DNA from: Clostridiales bacterium
Lineage (GTDB): Bacteria > Acidobacteriota > Aminicenantia > Aminicenantales > UBA8522
DNA length: 35,106 bases
NCBI GenBank assembly: GCA_029907205.1
Contig: JARYMI010000002.1
Coordinates: forward strand, 123,060-158,165
Direction: 5' to 3'
Position numbers and translations under genes: made by a program. The notes beneath the pieces are model-generated. The model had not been told where the DNA came from. It ran no database searches and was given only the letters and a program-made list of their open reading frames with translations. Numbering within the stretch: position 1 is the first letter of the stretch; each line of letters opens with the position of its first letter. This document shows, in pieces, positions 8,074-16,123 of the stretch.

Positions 8074-8791
8074 GCCTCGCCCGGAGCAGGGCAAACGCCT
8101 CCCGAGGCGTCGAGCAAAAACAAAAGAGCCCGGCGTCCTCCGGCGAGATTGTGCCCATATTGACAAGGGTATCAAAATTAATCGTCTTCTGCCAGTATTC
8201 TTTCCCGTAGAGGATGATAAACAAGTCTTCTTTCGAGATCTTCTCGGTCTGAATCAGAGTCAGCGTCTCAAACAGCTCATCCAGGGTGCCGAACCCTCCT
8301 GGAAAAGCGACAACAGCCTTGGCCTTGTTGATCAGCCAGAACTTGCGAGTGAAAAAATAATGGAAAATAAACGAGAGCTCAGGAGAAATGTAGAGGTTGG
8401 GCGCCTGCTCCAGGGGGAGCGAAATATTCATGCCGATAGACTTGCCTCCAGCCCTGGCCGCTCCGCGGTTGGCGGCTTCCATGATGCCCGGCCCGCCGCC
8501 CGTGCAGATGACAAAATTCTTCCCCTTGGGCTTCAGCTTGATGGCCCAGCTGGCCAGTCGGTAAGCCAGTTCTTCGGCATCCCAGTAGTATTTCAGCAGC
8601 GGCGATCCCTCTTTAACCGGCTCAACCCTGGAGGAACCAAGGAAAAGGACAGTGGTATGAACTTTGTATTTTGATAGCCTGTACATAGGTTCGAGAATTT
8701 CACTCAGAATCCTGATCGTCCGGGCCTCCTCGGACTCGAGAAACTCCATGTTTTTGTAAGCAATCTCGGGCGGCGCAATTTTCTTTTCCAT
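8057..8791 (-). CDS. LOG/TIGR00730-family protein (nucleotide 5'-monophosphate phosphoribohydrolase-like, Rossmann fold)
   Basis: Related to LONELY GUY and YgdH/PpnN enzymes, which hydrolyse the N-glycosidic bond of nucleoside (or cytokinin riboside) 5'-monophosphates, releasing base and ribose 5-phosphate. Family signatures are present: the substrate loop CTGGGPGIMEAANRGA and the PGGFGTLDELFE motif, which carries catalytic/phosphate-binding residues; an SSR motif (LFLGSSRVEP) ends the first strand. Start: ATG at 8791 (MEKKIAPPE) follows GAGGAGA at good spacing. The in-frame ATG at 8845 would lie within the -35 box of the best promoter and is rejected. That gives 244 residues. Substrate is unknown; many bacterial members act on purine nucleotides such as AMP or GMP, and the next gene is purine-biosynthetic, but the two are divergent. 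Confidence 0.85.
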   Translation of the reverse strand: MEKKIAPPEIAYKNMEFLESEEARTIRILSEILEPMYRLSKYKVHTTVLFLGSSRVEPVKEGSPLLKYYWDAEELAYRLASWAIKLKPKGKNFVICTGGGPGIMEAANRGAARAGGKSIGMNISLPLEQAPNLYISPELSFIFHYFFTRKFWLINKAKAVVAFPGGFGTLDELFETLTLIQTEKISKEDLFIILYGKEYWQKTINFDTLVNMGTISPEDAGLFCFCSTPREAFALLRARLRKFL

Positions 8792-8816
8792 TGCTCTCCT
8801 CGTCTCCGGAATCGTC

Positions 8817-8845
8817 ATTCTAACGCATTCCTGCGGATGGCTCAA
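8817..8845 (-). promoter_or_regulatory. Candidate promoter for the LOG-family gene
   Basis: Minus strand: TTGAGC (8845-8840), 17-base spacer, TAGAAT (8822-8817). Predicted leader is about 19 bases to the ATG at 8791, containing the GAGGAGA ribosome binding site. It supports the shorter start. Confidence 0.45.
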
Positions 8846-8876
8846 GCCTTCTGTCTCCGCTACCCTGATCGCGGCT

Positions 8877-8905
8877 TTGACTTCCCCTAATCTCTATGCT
8901 ATCAA
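8877..8905 (+). promoter_or_regulatory. Candidate promoter for the purO-AICAR transformylase pair
   Basis: TTGACT (8877-8882), 17-base spacer, TATCAA (8900-8905). The leader would be about 20 bases to the ATG at 8932. It is divergent from and close to the LOG-gene promoter (about 30 bases between the -35 boxes), so a shared regulator is possible. Confidence 0.4.
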
Positions 8906-8931
8906 TGGAGCGTCCAGGAAGAGGAAATGAG

Positions 8932-9663
8932 ATGACCAAGTCTCTAGCCGTGCTCGAGGGCATGACTTATCCCGGCCGGGTCATTTTGATCGGCCTCGAC
9001 AGGGCCGCCGAGCACGTTATCGCTGGCTACGCCATCACCGGTAGGTCACCTTCCAGCCAGGCCAGAAGGCTGAAGCTCGAAGCTGGAAGCATCTGGACCG
9101 AACCCTCAGAGGAAGAAGCCATAAGAAAGAGTCAGGCTAAGCTCTTGATTTACAGAGCCATGGCCATCGGCCGGGGCATTGCCGTCTCCAACGGCCGGCA
9201 GACAGAAGAAATCATCAGAGCTTTCGGAAAAAGAAAAAACCCCGAGGATGTCTTAAGACAGGCGCTCAGAAACTGGACTTACGAGCCAGATGCTCCTCAT
9301 TTCACCCCGAGGATCAGCGGTTGCGCCCTTCCCAACGGACGGGCCTGTATGAATATCATCAAGAGGGCCGGCAACGACACATCAGAAAAATTGTTCTTTG
9401 CTTATGATCTTGAGCCCGGAAAAGGAAGGATCATCACTACTTATAGCGGCAAAGAGGCAACACCTCTTCCTTCGTTCTCTGGCGATCCCCTGGCCGTGGA
9501 AATCAAGGCAAAGGACGCGACCACAATGGCCGAGGCCATCTACTCATCCCTTAAACCTAAAGACCCTGAAAAAGACTACAGAGTCGCCGTGGCCTGTGTC
9601 TACGCCTCAAGCCGAGATTTCCTGAAGTTCGATGCCCATATCATCAATAAAAGCGAGAGGTAA
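8932..9663 (+). CDS. purO: IMP cyclohydrolase, PurO type
   Basis: Predicted to close the ring of FAICAR to give IMP, the last step of de novo purine synthesis, in the cytoplasm. The sequence matches the archaeal-type PurO family (IMP_cyclohyd), not the N-terminal domain of bifunctional PurH: YPGRVILIGLD at 13-23, AGYAITGRSPSSQARR at 31-46, ISNGR-like AVSNGRQTEE, and ALPNGRACMNIIK near the middle. Length of 243 residues is somewhat above archaeal PurO (about 200). ATG at 8932 is chosen because GAGGAAATGA lies just upstream; an earlier ATG at 8896 lacks a site and overlaps the promoter. Ten bases separate it from the AICAR transformylase gene, the previous step, so the pair is almost certainly one operon. 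Confidence 0.85.
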   Translation: MTKSLAVLEGMTYPGRVILIGLDRAAEHVIAGYAITGRSPSSQARRLKLEAGSIWTEPSEEEAIRKSQAKLLIYRAMAIGRGIAVSNGRQTEEIIRAFGKRKNPEDVLRQALRNWTYEPDAPHFTPRISGCALPNGRACMNIIKRAGNDTSEKLFFAYDLEPGKGRIITTYSGKEATPLPSFSGDPLAVEIKAKDATTMAEAIYSSLKPKDPEKDYRVAVACVYASSRDFLKFDAHIINKSER

Positions 9664-9673
9664 AGAAAAGCCC

Positions 9674-10753
9674 ATGGAAAAAATAGACAAGTCAACCCGC
9701 CTTCAATATTCCAAGAAAGTCGAGGAGGATTTCCCAGAGTCCATAAAGTTCGGCGGCCTGGAATTCCGCAAGAAAATCTCCATGCGTTACGGCGAGAACC
9801 CCGGCTATCCGGCCGCTTTTTACGCCGAGAGCGGCTCGGCCGGGCCGAACATGGCCACCCTGACCATCCTCCAGGAAGGGACAAAAGGCCTGAGTTACAT
9901 CAACGTCGGTGACATGGATTTAGGCCAGAGGCTCGTTCGGAAACTGGTCGAAATCAGGCCTCATCAAGCGAGCTGCGTCTTGATCAAACACGAGATGCCC
10001 GCAGGAGTGGCGGTAGCGGAGACGATCGAGGAAGCCTTCGACAAGGCCTGGGGCTGCGACCCGCTCTCTAATTTCGGCAGTGTCGATGTTTTCAGTGGTT
10101 GCGTTACAGAACCCTTAGCCAGACTTTTAGTGGAAAGCCAGAGAAATATCGAGGTCGTCTACGCGCCAGATTACGCGCCTGAAGCCTTGGATGTTTTGGC
10201 AGCAAGGAAAACCCTGCGTGTCGTCAAAATGGGAAGCTCCGTGGACAAGGAGGCGATAGATAACGGTCTGGAATTCAAGCGAGTGGCCGGCGGCCTGCTC
10301 GTCCAGAAAAGGTTTGACTCCAGGATCCGCAGCGGCCGCGACGTCGATATCGTCTCCGAGCGGCAGCCCACAGCAGACGAGCTTGAGGCTGCGGTGTTCA
10401 ACTGGATTGTCGCCTGTTTCACTCGTTCCAACGCCGTCGTCATCGGCCAGAAGGACAAGGTTCACGGCATCGGCTCAGGACAGCGCAGCCGGATAGACGC
10501 GGCCGAGTGCGCCATCCGTTTTTCGCGGCGGGGCTACGGGCCAGAAAGCTGCATTATGGCCTCGGACGCCTTCATGCCGTTTCCCGATGTCGTCGAAATC
10601 GCCGCCCGCAACGGAATCACCGCCATCATCTATCCCCTCGGCTCTATCCGCGATCAGGAAGTTATCGACCGGGCCAATGCCCTTGGCCTGGCCATGATCG
10701 TCACTCGCCGACCCGGCCAGACCGACTGCGAGCGCAGCTTCCTCCACCGTTGA
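9674..10753 (+). CDS. Stand-alone AICAR transformylase (PurH C-terminal domain type)
   Basis: Predicted to transfer a formyl group from 10-formyl-tetrahydrofolate to AICAR, giving FAICAR. The 359-residue protein corresponds only to the transformylase half of PurH; the cyclohydrolase (MGS-like) half is absent and is supplied by the upstream PurO-type gene. Visible motifs are MRYGENPG at 37-44, IKHEMPAGVAV (catalytic Lys-His at 105-106), WGCDPLSNFGS near 126-136, IGSGQRSRIDA and SDAFMPFPDVVEIAA, ending in the C-terminal R-S-F-L-H element that corresponds to RxFxH of PurH. The ATG at 9674 is taken; an upstream in-frame ATG at 9632 lies inside purO. Some archaea use the same two-gene solution; in bacteria a single fused PurH is usual. 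Confidence 0.85.
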   Translation: MEKIDKSTRLQYSKKVEEDFPESIKFGGLEFRKKISMRYGENPGYPAAFYAESGSAGPNMATLTILQEGTKGLSYINVGDMDLGQRLVRKLVEIRPHQASCVLIKHEMPAGVAVAETIEEAFDKAWGCDPLSNFGSVDVFSGCVTEPLARLLVESQRNIEVVYAPDYAPEALDVLAARKTLRVVKMGSSVDKEAIDNGLEFKRVAGGLLVQKRFDSRIRSGRDVDIVSERQPTADELEAAVFNWIVACFTRSNAVVIGQKDKVHGIGSGQRSRIDAAECAIRFSRRGYGPESCIMASDAFMPFPDVVEIAARNGITAIIYPLGSIRDQEVIDRANALGLAMIVTRRPGQTDCERSFLHR

Positions 10754-10763
10754 GACATAGAAG

Positions 10764-10786
10764 CATAAAAACACGTGATTTTTATG
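10764..10786. terminator. Hairpin just after the AICAR transformylase gene (possible weak terminator)
   Basis: A perfect 8-base inverted repeat, CATAAAAA (10764-10771) and TTTTTATG (10779-10786), encloses the 7-base loop CACGTGA, 10 bases after the stop codon. The stem is A+T rich, with no separate U-tract beyond the arm. It could end the purine operon weakly or act as an mRNA 3' stabiliser. Confidence 0.3.
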
Positions 10787-10871
10787 ACCCGCGAAAAAGG
10801 CTGTCCTGAAGGCGCCCGGAGAGAGCCGAGCGGATTGGGCGCTTGCTGACGAACTCAAAAGACGGGCTTTT

Positions 10872-10900
10872 TTGCTTTGCCCGGAAATGTCCGCTATAAT
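10872..10900 (+). promoter_or_regulatory. Promoter upstream of the small Cys-rich gene and the glycogen operon
   Basis: TTGCTT (10872-10877), 17-base spacer, perfect TATAAT (10895-10900). The start of transcription would be near 10907, 28 bases before the ATG at 10935. The inverted repeat CGGGC (10863-10867) / GCCCG (10879-10883) brackets the -35 box and could be a regulator site. It may also serve the GH57-glgC-galT genes, since no better promoter is seen downstream. Confidence 0.55.
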
Positions 10901-10934
10901 AGAAAACAAGTTTTCGGGAAAGGACTTGAAAACG

Positions 10935-11102
10935 ATGAAAGAAGAAAAAAGCGAGAAGATCGCCTGCCATGTTTGTCAGAAAATGATCCCCAAGGCCGCT
11001 GCTCTGCACGCCGAAGGGCAAGACTATGTCCTGCATTTCTGCGATACGAGCTGCCTAGACTACTGGAAAAACCCGGAGAAAAGAAAAAAAGAAGAAACTT
11101 GA
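10935..11102 (+). CDS. Small Cys-rich putative zinc-binding protein (55 residues)
   Basis: A short cytoplasmic protein with four cysteines arranged as C11-x2-C14 (CHVCQK) and C36-x3-C40 (HFCDTSC) with H34 nearby, a pattern expected for one zinc site of the TRASH/DUF3330-like kind. The two Cys pairs are separated by AALHAEGQDYVLHF, and the C-terminus is a basic tail. The ATG at 10935 follows AAAGGA by about 10 bases and lies 28 bases downstream of a strong promoter, so this start is preferred over in-frame codons at 10872. Function is unknown. It sits 78 bases ahead of the GH57 operon, on the same strand. Confidence 0.7.
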   Translation: MKEEKSEKIACHVCQKMIPKAAALHAEGQDYVLHFCDTSCLDYWKNPEKRKKEET

Positions 11103-11180
11103 GTTGATGAATTACATCTCAAGGTGTGGGAAAGCAAGTCTTCCCAAAAGACCGCAGCCTGAAAGCGAGGCAAATTCTAA

Positions 11181-12527
11181 ATGCACTTATCCATCCTCTG
11201 GCACCATCACCAACCCACTTACAGGGACCCCGAGAACGGCCAATACCTTCTTCCTTATGTTAATTACCACCTGACCAAGAACTACTATCAGATGGCCTGC
11301 TTAACGGAGGAATCAGGATTTCCCTGTGTCTTTAACCTCGTTCCCTGCCTCCTGGAACAGGTTGAGGATTACAGCCGGGGTCAAGCTCGTGATCCTTTCC
11401 AGGAAGCCTTGGAAAAAGACCCACAGCAGTTGACAGCTTCTGATGTTGTCTTGCTTTCCAGATTCCTGCCTCGGGGAGAAAAAGAAACCGATAACAAGAA
11501 GCTTCAGCTTCGACTGCTTCGTTCGATCTTTTCGCCGGTCATTCAAACGGGACAGGACAAAGATTCCTTGCTCAGCCTCCAAAAGGAAGTCCACAAGAAG
11601 GTGATTCCTTTTTATAAAAGGCTCTGGCTGGGGGGCAAGGCAGAACTCACGACATCGGCATATTATCATCCCCTTCTGCCTCTTCTTTTCGACCTTGGAA
11701 TCGGCAACGAGCCGATCATGCCGACCCTTCCTTTCAAGTACCCGGAGGACGGAGAAGCGCAGATCGAGAAAGGCAGGGAGTATTTCAATGAGGTCTTCGG
11801 CCGTTACCCGAGCGGGTTCTGGCCTTCAGAAGGCGGCATAAGCCTTGACGTGGCCAGGGTCATTGCTTGGGAAGGTTTTTCTTACGCCGTCACAGACGAA
11901 AACCTCCTGTGGAAAAGCTTGAAAAAAGCTCCTGACCGCGCTTTGCTGACCAGACCTTACTCCTGCCATAACCTGGCCATTTTCTTCCGCGACCGGGAGC
12001 TTTCAGACCTCATCAGCTTTGAATACCAGCGCTGGGATGCAAAAGATGCGGTCTGCCATTTTGAGAGCAAGCTGGACGAGCGGATGAGAGCCCAGGCAAA
12101 CCAGGCCATCTGTGTTATCGCCTTAGACGGAGAAAACCCCTGGGCTGGCTACAAGGATAACGGAGTTTCTTTCCTCCGTGAACTCTACAGCCGGCTCATG
12201 GTAAAGGAGGGCTTAACGCCTGTCCTCCTCAAGGATTATTTAGAGATCAACCCTCCGGAGGAAGAAATCGAGTTGGTCCCCGGCACTTGGCTGGGGAATT
12301 TTTCCCGGTGGGTTGGCCATCCCGCCAAGAACGCCGCCTGGGAAAGGCTCTCTTTGGCCAGGCAAGAGTGCGGTCCCTCGGAAGAGATTTTTGTGGCCGA
12401 GGGTTCGGACTGGTTCTGGTGGTTTGGTGAGGACGACCCGGCCGGACTGGCCGAATTCGCGGCCCTGTTTGATGCTTACTTGCGACGAGCCCGCTTGAAG
12501 CGAGACAAGGACGCTGTCGGTGAGTGA
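11181..12527 (+). CDS. GH57 family glycoside hydrolase (amylase-like, first of three)
   Basis: A glycoside hydrolase of family 57, the (beta/alpha)7-barrel group that acts on alpha-glucans with retention. Conserved regions seen: region 1 HHHQP (HQP at 10-12), the nucleophile-containing GFWPSEGG (E217) and the acid/base ALDGENPW (D316). At 448 residues with no signal peptide it is a cytoplasmic, short single-catalytic-domain form. It resembles uncharacterised GH57 proteins that accompany glycogen genes in thermophiles and candidate phyla. Likely role: hydrolysis or transfer on glycogen or malto-oligosaccharides, but exact specificity is unknown. Its stop overlaps the start of the next GH57 gene by 8 bases, indicating translational coupling. 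Start: ATG with GAGG 10 bases upstream. Confidence 0.88.
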   Translation: MHLSILWHHHQPTYRDPENGQYLLPYVNYHLTKNYYQMACLTEESGFPCVFNLVPCLLEQVEDYSRGQARDPFQEALEKDPQQLTASDVVLLSRFLPRGEKETDNKKLQLRLLRSIFSPVIQTGQDKDSLLSLQKEVHKKVIPFYKRLWLGGKAELTTSAYYHPLLPLLFDLGIGNEPIMPTLPFKYPEDGEAQIEKGREYFNEVFGRYPSGFWPSEGGISLDVARVIAWEGFSYAVTDENLLWKSLKKAPDRALLTRPYSCHNLAIFFRDRELSDLISFEYQRWDAKDAVCHFESKLDERMRAQANQAICVIALDGENPWAGYKDNGVSFLRELYSRLMVKEGLTPVLLKDYLEINPPEEEIELVPGTWLGNFSRWVGHPAKNAAWERLSLARQECGPSEEIFVAEGSDWFWWFGEDDPAGLAEFAALFDAYLRRARLKRDKDAVGE

Positions 12528-14481
12528 CTTAACCTTTCTTTTCGGCGTTCACAACCATCAACCGGTGGGGAATTTCCCCGCTGTCTTCAAGAAGGCTTTC
12601 CGCGACTGCTACCGGCCTTTTGTCGAGGAAATGGCCACACATCCGGGTATCAAATTTACCCTCCATATTTCGGGGCCGCTCTGGGAATATATGGAATCCC
12701 ATGAGAAAGCATGCTGGGATAGAATAAAGGAGATGGCCAGCCGCCGCCAGCTCGAGCTTCTCGGCGGCGGCTTCTACGAGCCCGTGCTATCCGTTATTCC
12801 TGAAGAAGACCGGCAGGGCCAGCTTCGGCTGATGAGCCAATTCCTGGAGGAGAAATTCGACATTCGGCCGCGGGGTGCCTGGCTGACTGAAAGAGTCTGG
12901 GAGCCCCAGTTGGCCAAGACCCTGGCCCTGGCCGGAATTGAATACACGCTTCTCGATGAAGAACATTTTCATTATGCTGGAGTCAGCAATATCTACTGTC
13001 CCTACATGACGGAAGAAGAAGGGCACTCCTTGGTCCTCTTTCCTATCGACAAAAAACTCCGCTACCTCATTCCTTTCCGCCAGATCAAAGACATCCACCC
13101 TTATTTCAAAGAGATCGAGGCTGGAAGCGGTCTGGCCATACTCGCCGATGACGGTGAGAAATTTGGCCTGTGGCCGGGCACAAGGAAGTGGGTTTACGAG
13201 GAGGGGTGGTTGAGGACTTTTCTTGAATATCTCGAAAGAGAATCTATCCAGACCATGACGTATTCGGAATACCTGGATACCCGGCCATCCCTCAGTCTGG
13301 TTTACATCCCGCCCGCCTCCTACGAGGAGATGATGGAATGGATTCTTGAACCTGGAGACTACCGCCAACTTAGGAAGCTCAAGAAAGCCGCGCCACAGGA
13401 AGCTCGGAGGTTGCTGCGGGGAGGCTTTTTCAGGGAATTTTTCCTCAAGTACCATGAAAGCAACCATCTCCACAAAAGAATGCTGTTTGTCTCCCGAGCC
13501 CTGTGCCAGCCAAAACCATCAGAGCCTGAAGCGGCAAGAGAACTCTATCGAGGTCAATGCAACGACGCCTACTGGCATGGAGTTTTCGGAGGCCTTTACC
13601 TTCCTCATCTCCGCCAAGCGGCCTATTTCCATCTTATAGAAGCGGAAAAGAAAGCGAACCTCCATCAGGGCTGGGAAAAAACAGACTATGACCTCGACGG
13701 CAGGGAGGAATTCTTTTACCGCGATGCCGTCTTCGGCTTGCTGGCCAAGCCTTCCTTCGGAGGCAGCCTGGTCGAGCTCGACTTCAAGCCGCTTTCCCGA
13801 AACCTTTCCGATGTCCTGTCCCGCAGGGAAGAATCATACCACCGCGGACGGGAGGAAGAGGCCGGCGAGGGGAAAAGCATCCACGAGCTGGCCAAAGAGC
13901 TTCCGCCCGAGGCCGAAGCTCTTCTCCGTTATGATTGGCATCCGCGGTTTTCACTGCTTGACCATTTTCTTCATCCCCGGACGAACCTGGAGGATTTTCG
14001 CCGGATTACCTATGGCGAACAAGGAGATTTCGTCAACCAGGAATACGAACCCGAGCTCAAACAGGGCCGGCTTCTCCTCAAGAGGAACGGACATGTCTGG
14101 GTTGACGGGGAGAGAGCGCCCATCCTCATCAAAAAAGAAATTGAGCCCCGAGATGGGCAAATCAACATCACCTGTGTGGTCAGCACGGTTTCTTCAGGGG
14201 AAATTCCTTTGCTTTTCGGCTCGGAATGGAATCTCTATCTGTTGGATGATGAGTGGGAGGAAAAACCGGGCAAATTGATTCTTCTCGGCGGCAAGCTCGA
14301 GCTTGAATTTGCTCCCGCCCCGGAGATTTGGCATTTTCCGCTCCAGACTCTCTCCCAATCTGAGGAAGGTTATGATATAATCCATCAGGGCATGTGCTTC
14401 CTGCCGCACTGGCATCTCGTCCTGGGCCAGAAGCAAAATTTTTCTTTCAGCGCCATCTTGAGAGCAAAGAATGGCATCTAA
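12520..14481 (+). CDS. GH57 4-alpha-glucanotransferase / alpha-amylase type (with DUF1925/DUF1926-like C-terminal domains)
   Basis: Predicted to disproportionate or hydrolyse alpha-1,4-glucans. Length (653 residues) and architecture match Thermococcus litoralis 4-alpha-glucanotransferase (about 660 residues): an N-terminal GH57 barrel starting FGVHNHQPVGNF, nucleophile E124 in AWLTERVWEP, acid/base aspartate in ADDGEKFGLWPG (D210/D211), a helical middle domain (about 285-390, HKRMLFVSRAL and DAYWHGVFGGLYLPHLR), then a C-terminal beta-sandwich (about 400-650). Starts with GTG at 12520, overlapping the previous gene by 8 bases; the ATG of the next gene overlaps its stop by 11. No signal peptide, so intracellular glycogen or maltodextrin processing is expected. 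Confidence 0.9.
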   Translation: MSDLTFLFGVHNHQPVGNFPAVFKKAFRDCYRPFVEEMATHPGIKFTLHISGPLWEYMESHEKACWDRIKEMASRRQLELLGGGFYEPVLSVIPEEDRQGQLRLMSQFLEEKFDIRPRGAWLTERVWEPQLAKTLALAGIEYTLLDEEHFHYAGVSNIYCPYMTEEEGHSLVLFPIDKKLRYLIPFRQIKDIHPYFKEIEAGSGLAILADDGEKFGLWPGTRKWVYEEGWLRTFLEYLERESIQTMTYSEYLDTRPSLSLVYIPPASYEEMMEWILEPGDYRQLRKLKKAAPQEARRLLRGGFFREFFLKYHESNHLHKRMLFVSRALCQPKPSEPEAARELYRGQCNDAYWHGVFGGLYLPHLRQAAYFHLIEAEKKANLHQGWEKTDYDLDGREEFFYRDAVFGLLAKPSFGGSLVELDFKPLSRNLSDVLSRREESYHRGREEEAGEGKSIHELAKELPPEAEALLRYDWHPRFSLLDHFLHPRTNLEDFRRITYGEQGDFVNQEYEPELKQGRLLLKRNGHVWVDGERAPILIKKEIEPRDGQINITCVVSTVSSGEIPLLFGSEWNLYLLDDEWEEKPGKLILLGGKLELEFAPAPEIWHFPLQTLSQSEEGYDIIHQGMCFLPHWHLVLGQKQNFSFSAILRAKNGI

Positions 14482-16123
14482 ATTTTTCTCTTTAGTCCTC
14501 CACAGCCATATTCCTTATGTCCTTGCTCACGGGAATTGGCCTCACGGTGTGGACTGGCTCCACGAGGCGGCAGCGGAGAGCTACCTGCCGTTGTTAGACG
14601 TTTTCTACCGCCTCAGGGATGAAGGTTTTGCGCCCAACGTCAACGTCTCCTTCACGCCCGTCCTGATGGAGCAGCTCAAAAGCAGGAGCTTTGCCTCAGG
14701 GTTTAAAAGTTATCTCCAGATGAAAATCGACATCGCTCGACAGGACAGGGCGTATTTCGAGAAAACGGGGAACAAGACGCTGCTTTCGCTGACCTTCTAC
14801 TGGGAAGCCTGGTATCAAAAACTCTACGAGAGTTTCACAACCACCTGGCGAGAGGACATCCTCGGAGGTTTCCGCAAACTTCAGGAGCAGGGTCTGGTCG
14901 AGATAATGACATCAGCCGCTTCTCATGCTTATTTTCCACTTCTTTCGCGGGATGAAAGCCTCAGACGGCAGGTTCGCCAGGGAAAGTCCGTCTACCGGGA
15001 GCACTTCGGCCGTGACCCGCAAGGATTCTGGCTCCCTGAATGCGCTTACCGGCCGCGGTATGCCTGGAAACGGCCCATCGGAAGCGGCAGGTCTTCACCC
15101 AGGCTCGGGGTTGATGAAATCTTAGGGGAAGAAGGCCTTGGCTATTTCTTTGTTGACACTCACCTTCTCAGCGGCGGCGAGGTCAGGGGCGTCTACCTCG
15201 ACCGCTTTCCGGCTCTCAAGCTTCTCTGGGAGAAATTCAGGAAGGGCTACGAGACCGGAAAACAAGCTGCCAGCTCGCCCTACCTCCCTTACCTGGCCGA
15301 TCCCTCACGAGTCCCGTTTTTTGTCCGGGACGATAAATCGGGAGCGCAGGTTTGGAGCGGCAAGTCAGGCTACCCTGGTGACGGCTGGTATCTTGAGTTC
15401 CACAAAAAGCATTTTCCGGGCGGCATGCGCTACTGGAGGATTACCTCAAACGGGGCCGACCTCGGCGATAAACAACCCTACGACCCGGGCAGGATTCAAG
15501 AGAGGCTGGACGAAAATGCCGCGCATTTCGTGGACTCTGTCGCGGCCAGCCTGAGCGGAGAGGACGAGGGCGTGGTCGCCGCGCTCTACGATACCGAGCT
15601 TTTTGGTCACTGGTGGTTCGAGGGTCCAGAATGGCTGTATCGAGTGATAAAAAAATTTTACGGGACGAAAATTCAGCCTCGTCAGGCAAACGATTGCTTA
15701 GAGGCGCTCCGCCCTCACGTCGTCGTCAGCCTCCCCGAAGGCTCGTGGGGAACAGGGGGATTCCACTGGATCTGGTTCAACGATGACACGGCCTGGATAT
15801 GGGAAAAGATTTATTGGGTGGAGGAGGAAGCCCATCGGCTGCCGCGCTCTCTGGCCAGGAAAAAACCCGAGCTGTACAGGCAATTCATGCGTGAGAAGTT
15901 TCTCCTTGAAAGCTCGGACTGGCCTTTTCTCATTTCAACCTGGACAGCTCGCGACTACGCAGAAAACAGGGCCGCCGAGCACTTCCAAAGAGCCAAAACG
16001 CTTGTCGATTGGCTGAAAAGGAATGATCCGCTCGGCCAGCATGAACAGAAACAATTGGCCACCTGGGAAGAAGAGGACAATGTATTCGCTACGATTGTGA
16101 CACCCGATGGTGACTTTATCTGA
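14471..16123 (+). CDS. GH57 1,4-alpha-glucan branching enzyme
   Basis: Predicted to introduce alpha-1,6 branches into glycogen by cutting and re-attaching alpha-1,4 chains. Signatures match the characterised GH57 branching enzymes of Thermus and Thermococcus: HSHIPYVLAHGNWPHG at 11-26, nucleophile E190 in GFWLPECAY, acid/base D374 in YDTELFGHWWFEG, and a C-terminal helical region that begins near 385 and includes SLPEGSWG and the DFxxSSDWPFL-like segment ESSDWPFLISTWTARDYA. At 550 residues it is close to the family size (520-560). The 11-base overlap with the preceding gene and 17-base overlap with glgC show a coupled operon. It would supply the branching activity, since no GH13 GlgB is present in the window. 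Confidence 0.9.
   Translation: MASKFFSLVLHSHIPYVLAHGNWPHGVDWLHEAAAESYLPLLDVFYRLRDEGFAPNVNVSFTPVLMEQLKSRSFASGFKSYLQMKIDIARQDRAYFEKTGNKTLLSLTFYWEAWYQKLYESFTTTWREDILGGFRKLQEQGLVEIMTSAASHAYFPLLSRDESLRRQVRQGKSVYREHFGRDPQGFWLPECAYRPRYAWKRPIGSGRSSPRLGVDEILGEEGLGYFFVDTHLLSGGEVRGVYLDRFPALKLLWEKFRKGYETGKQAASSPYLPYLADPSRVPFFVRDDKSGAQVWSGKSGYPGDGWYLEFHKKHFPGGMRYWRITSNGADLGDKQPYDPGRIQERLDENAAHFVDSVAASLSGEDEGVVAALYDTELFGHWWFEGPEWLYRVIKKFYGTKIQPRQANDCLEALRPHVVVSLPEGSWGTGGFHWIWFNDDTAWIWEKIYWVEEEAHRLPRSLARKKPELYRQFMREKFLLESSDWPFLISTWTARDYAENRAAEHFQRAKTLVDWLKRNDPLGQHEQKQLATWEEEDNVFATIVTPDGDFI

Noticed and set aside
8792..8845. N-terminal extension of the LOG-family gene to the ATG at 8845
   Set aside because: The extension has no ribosome binding site and would start inside the -35 box of the best promoter; GAGGAGA precedes the ATG at 8791.
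11095..11153. Stem-loops after the small Cys-rich gene (CTTGAG/CTCAAG and GGGAA/TTCCC)
   Set aside because: Stems of 5-6 bases with long loops and no U-tract; not enough to call a terminator, and read-through into the GH57 operon is equally likely.
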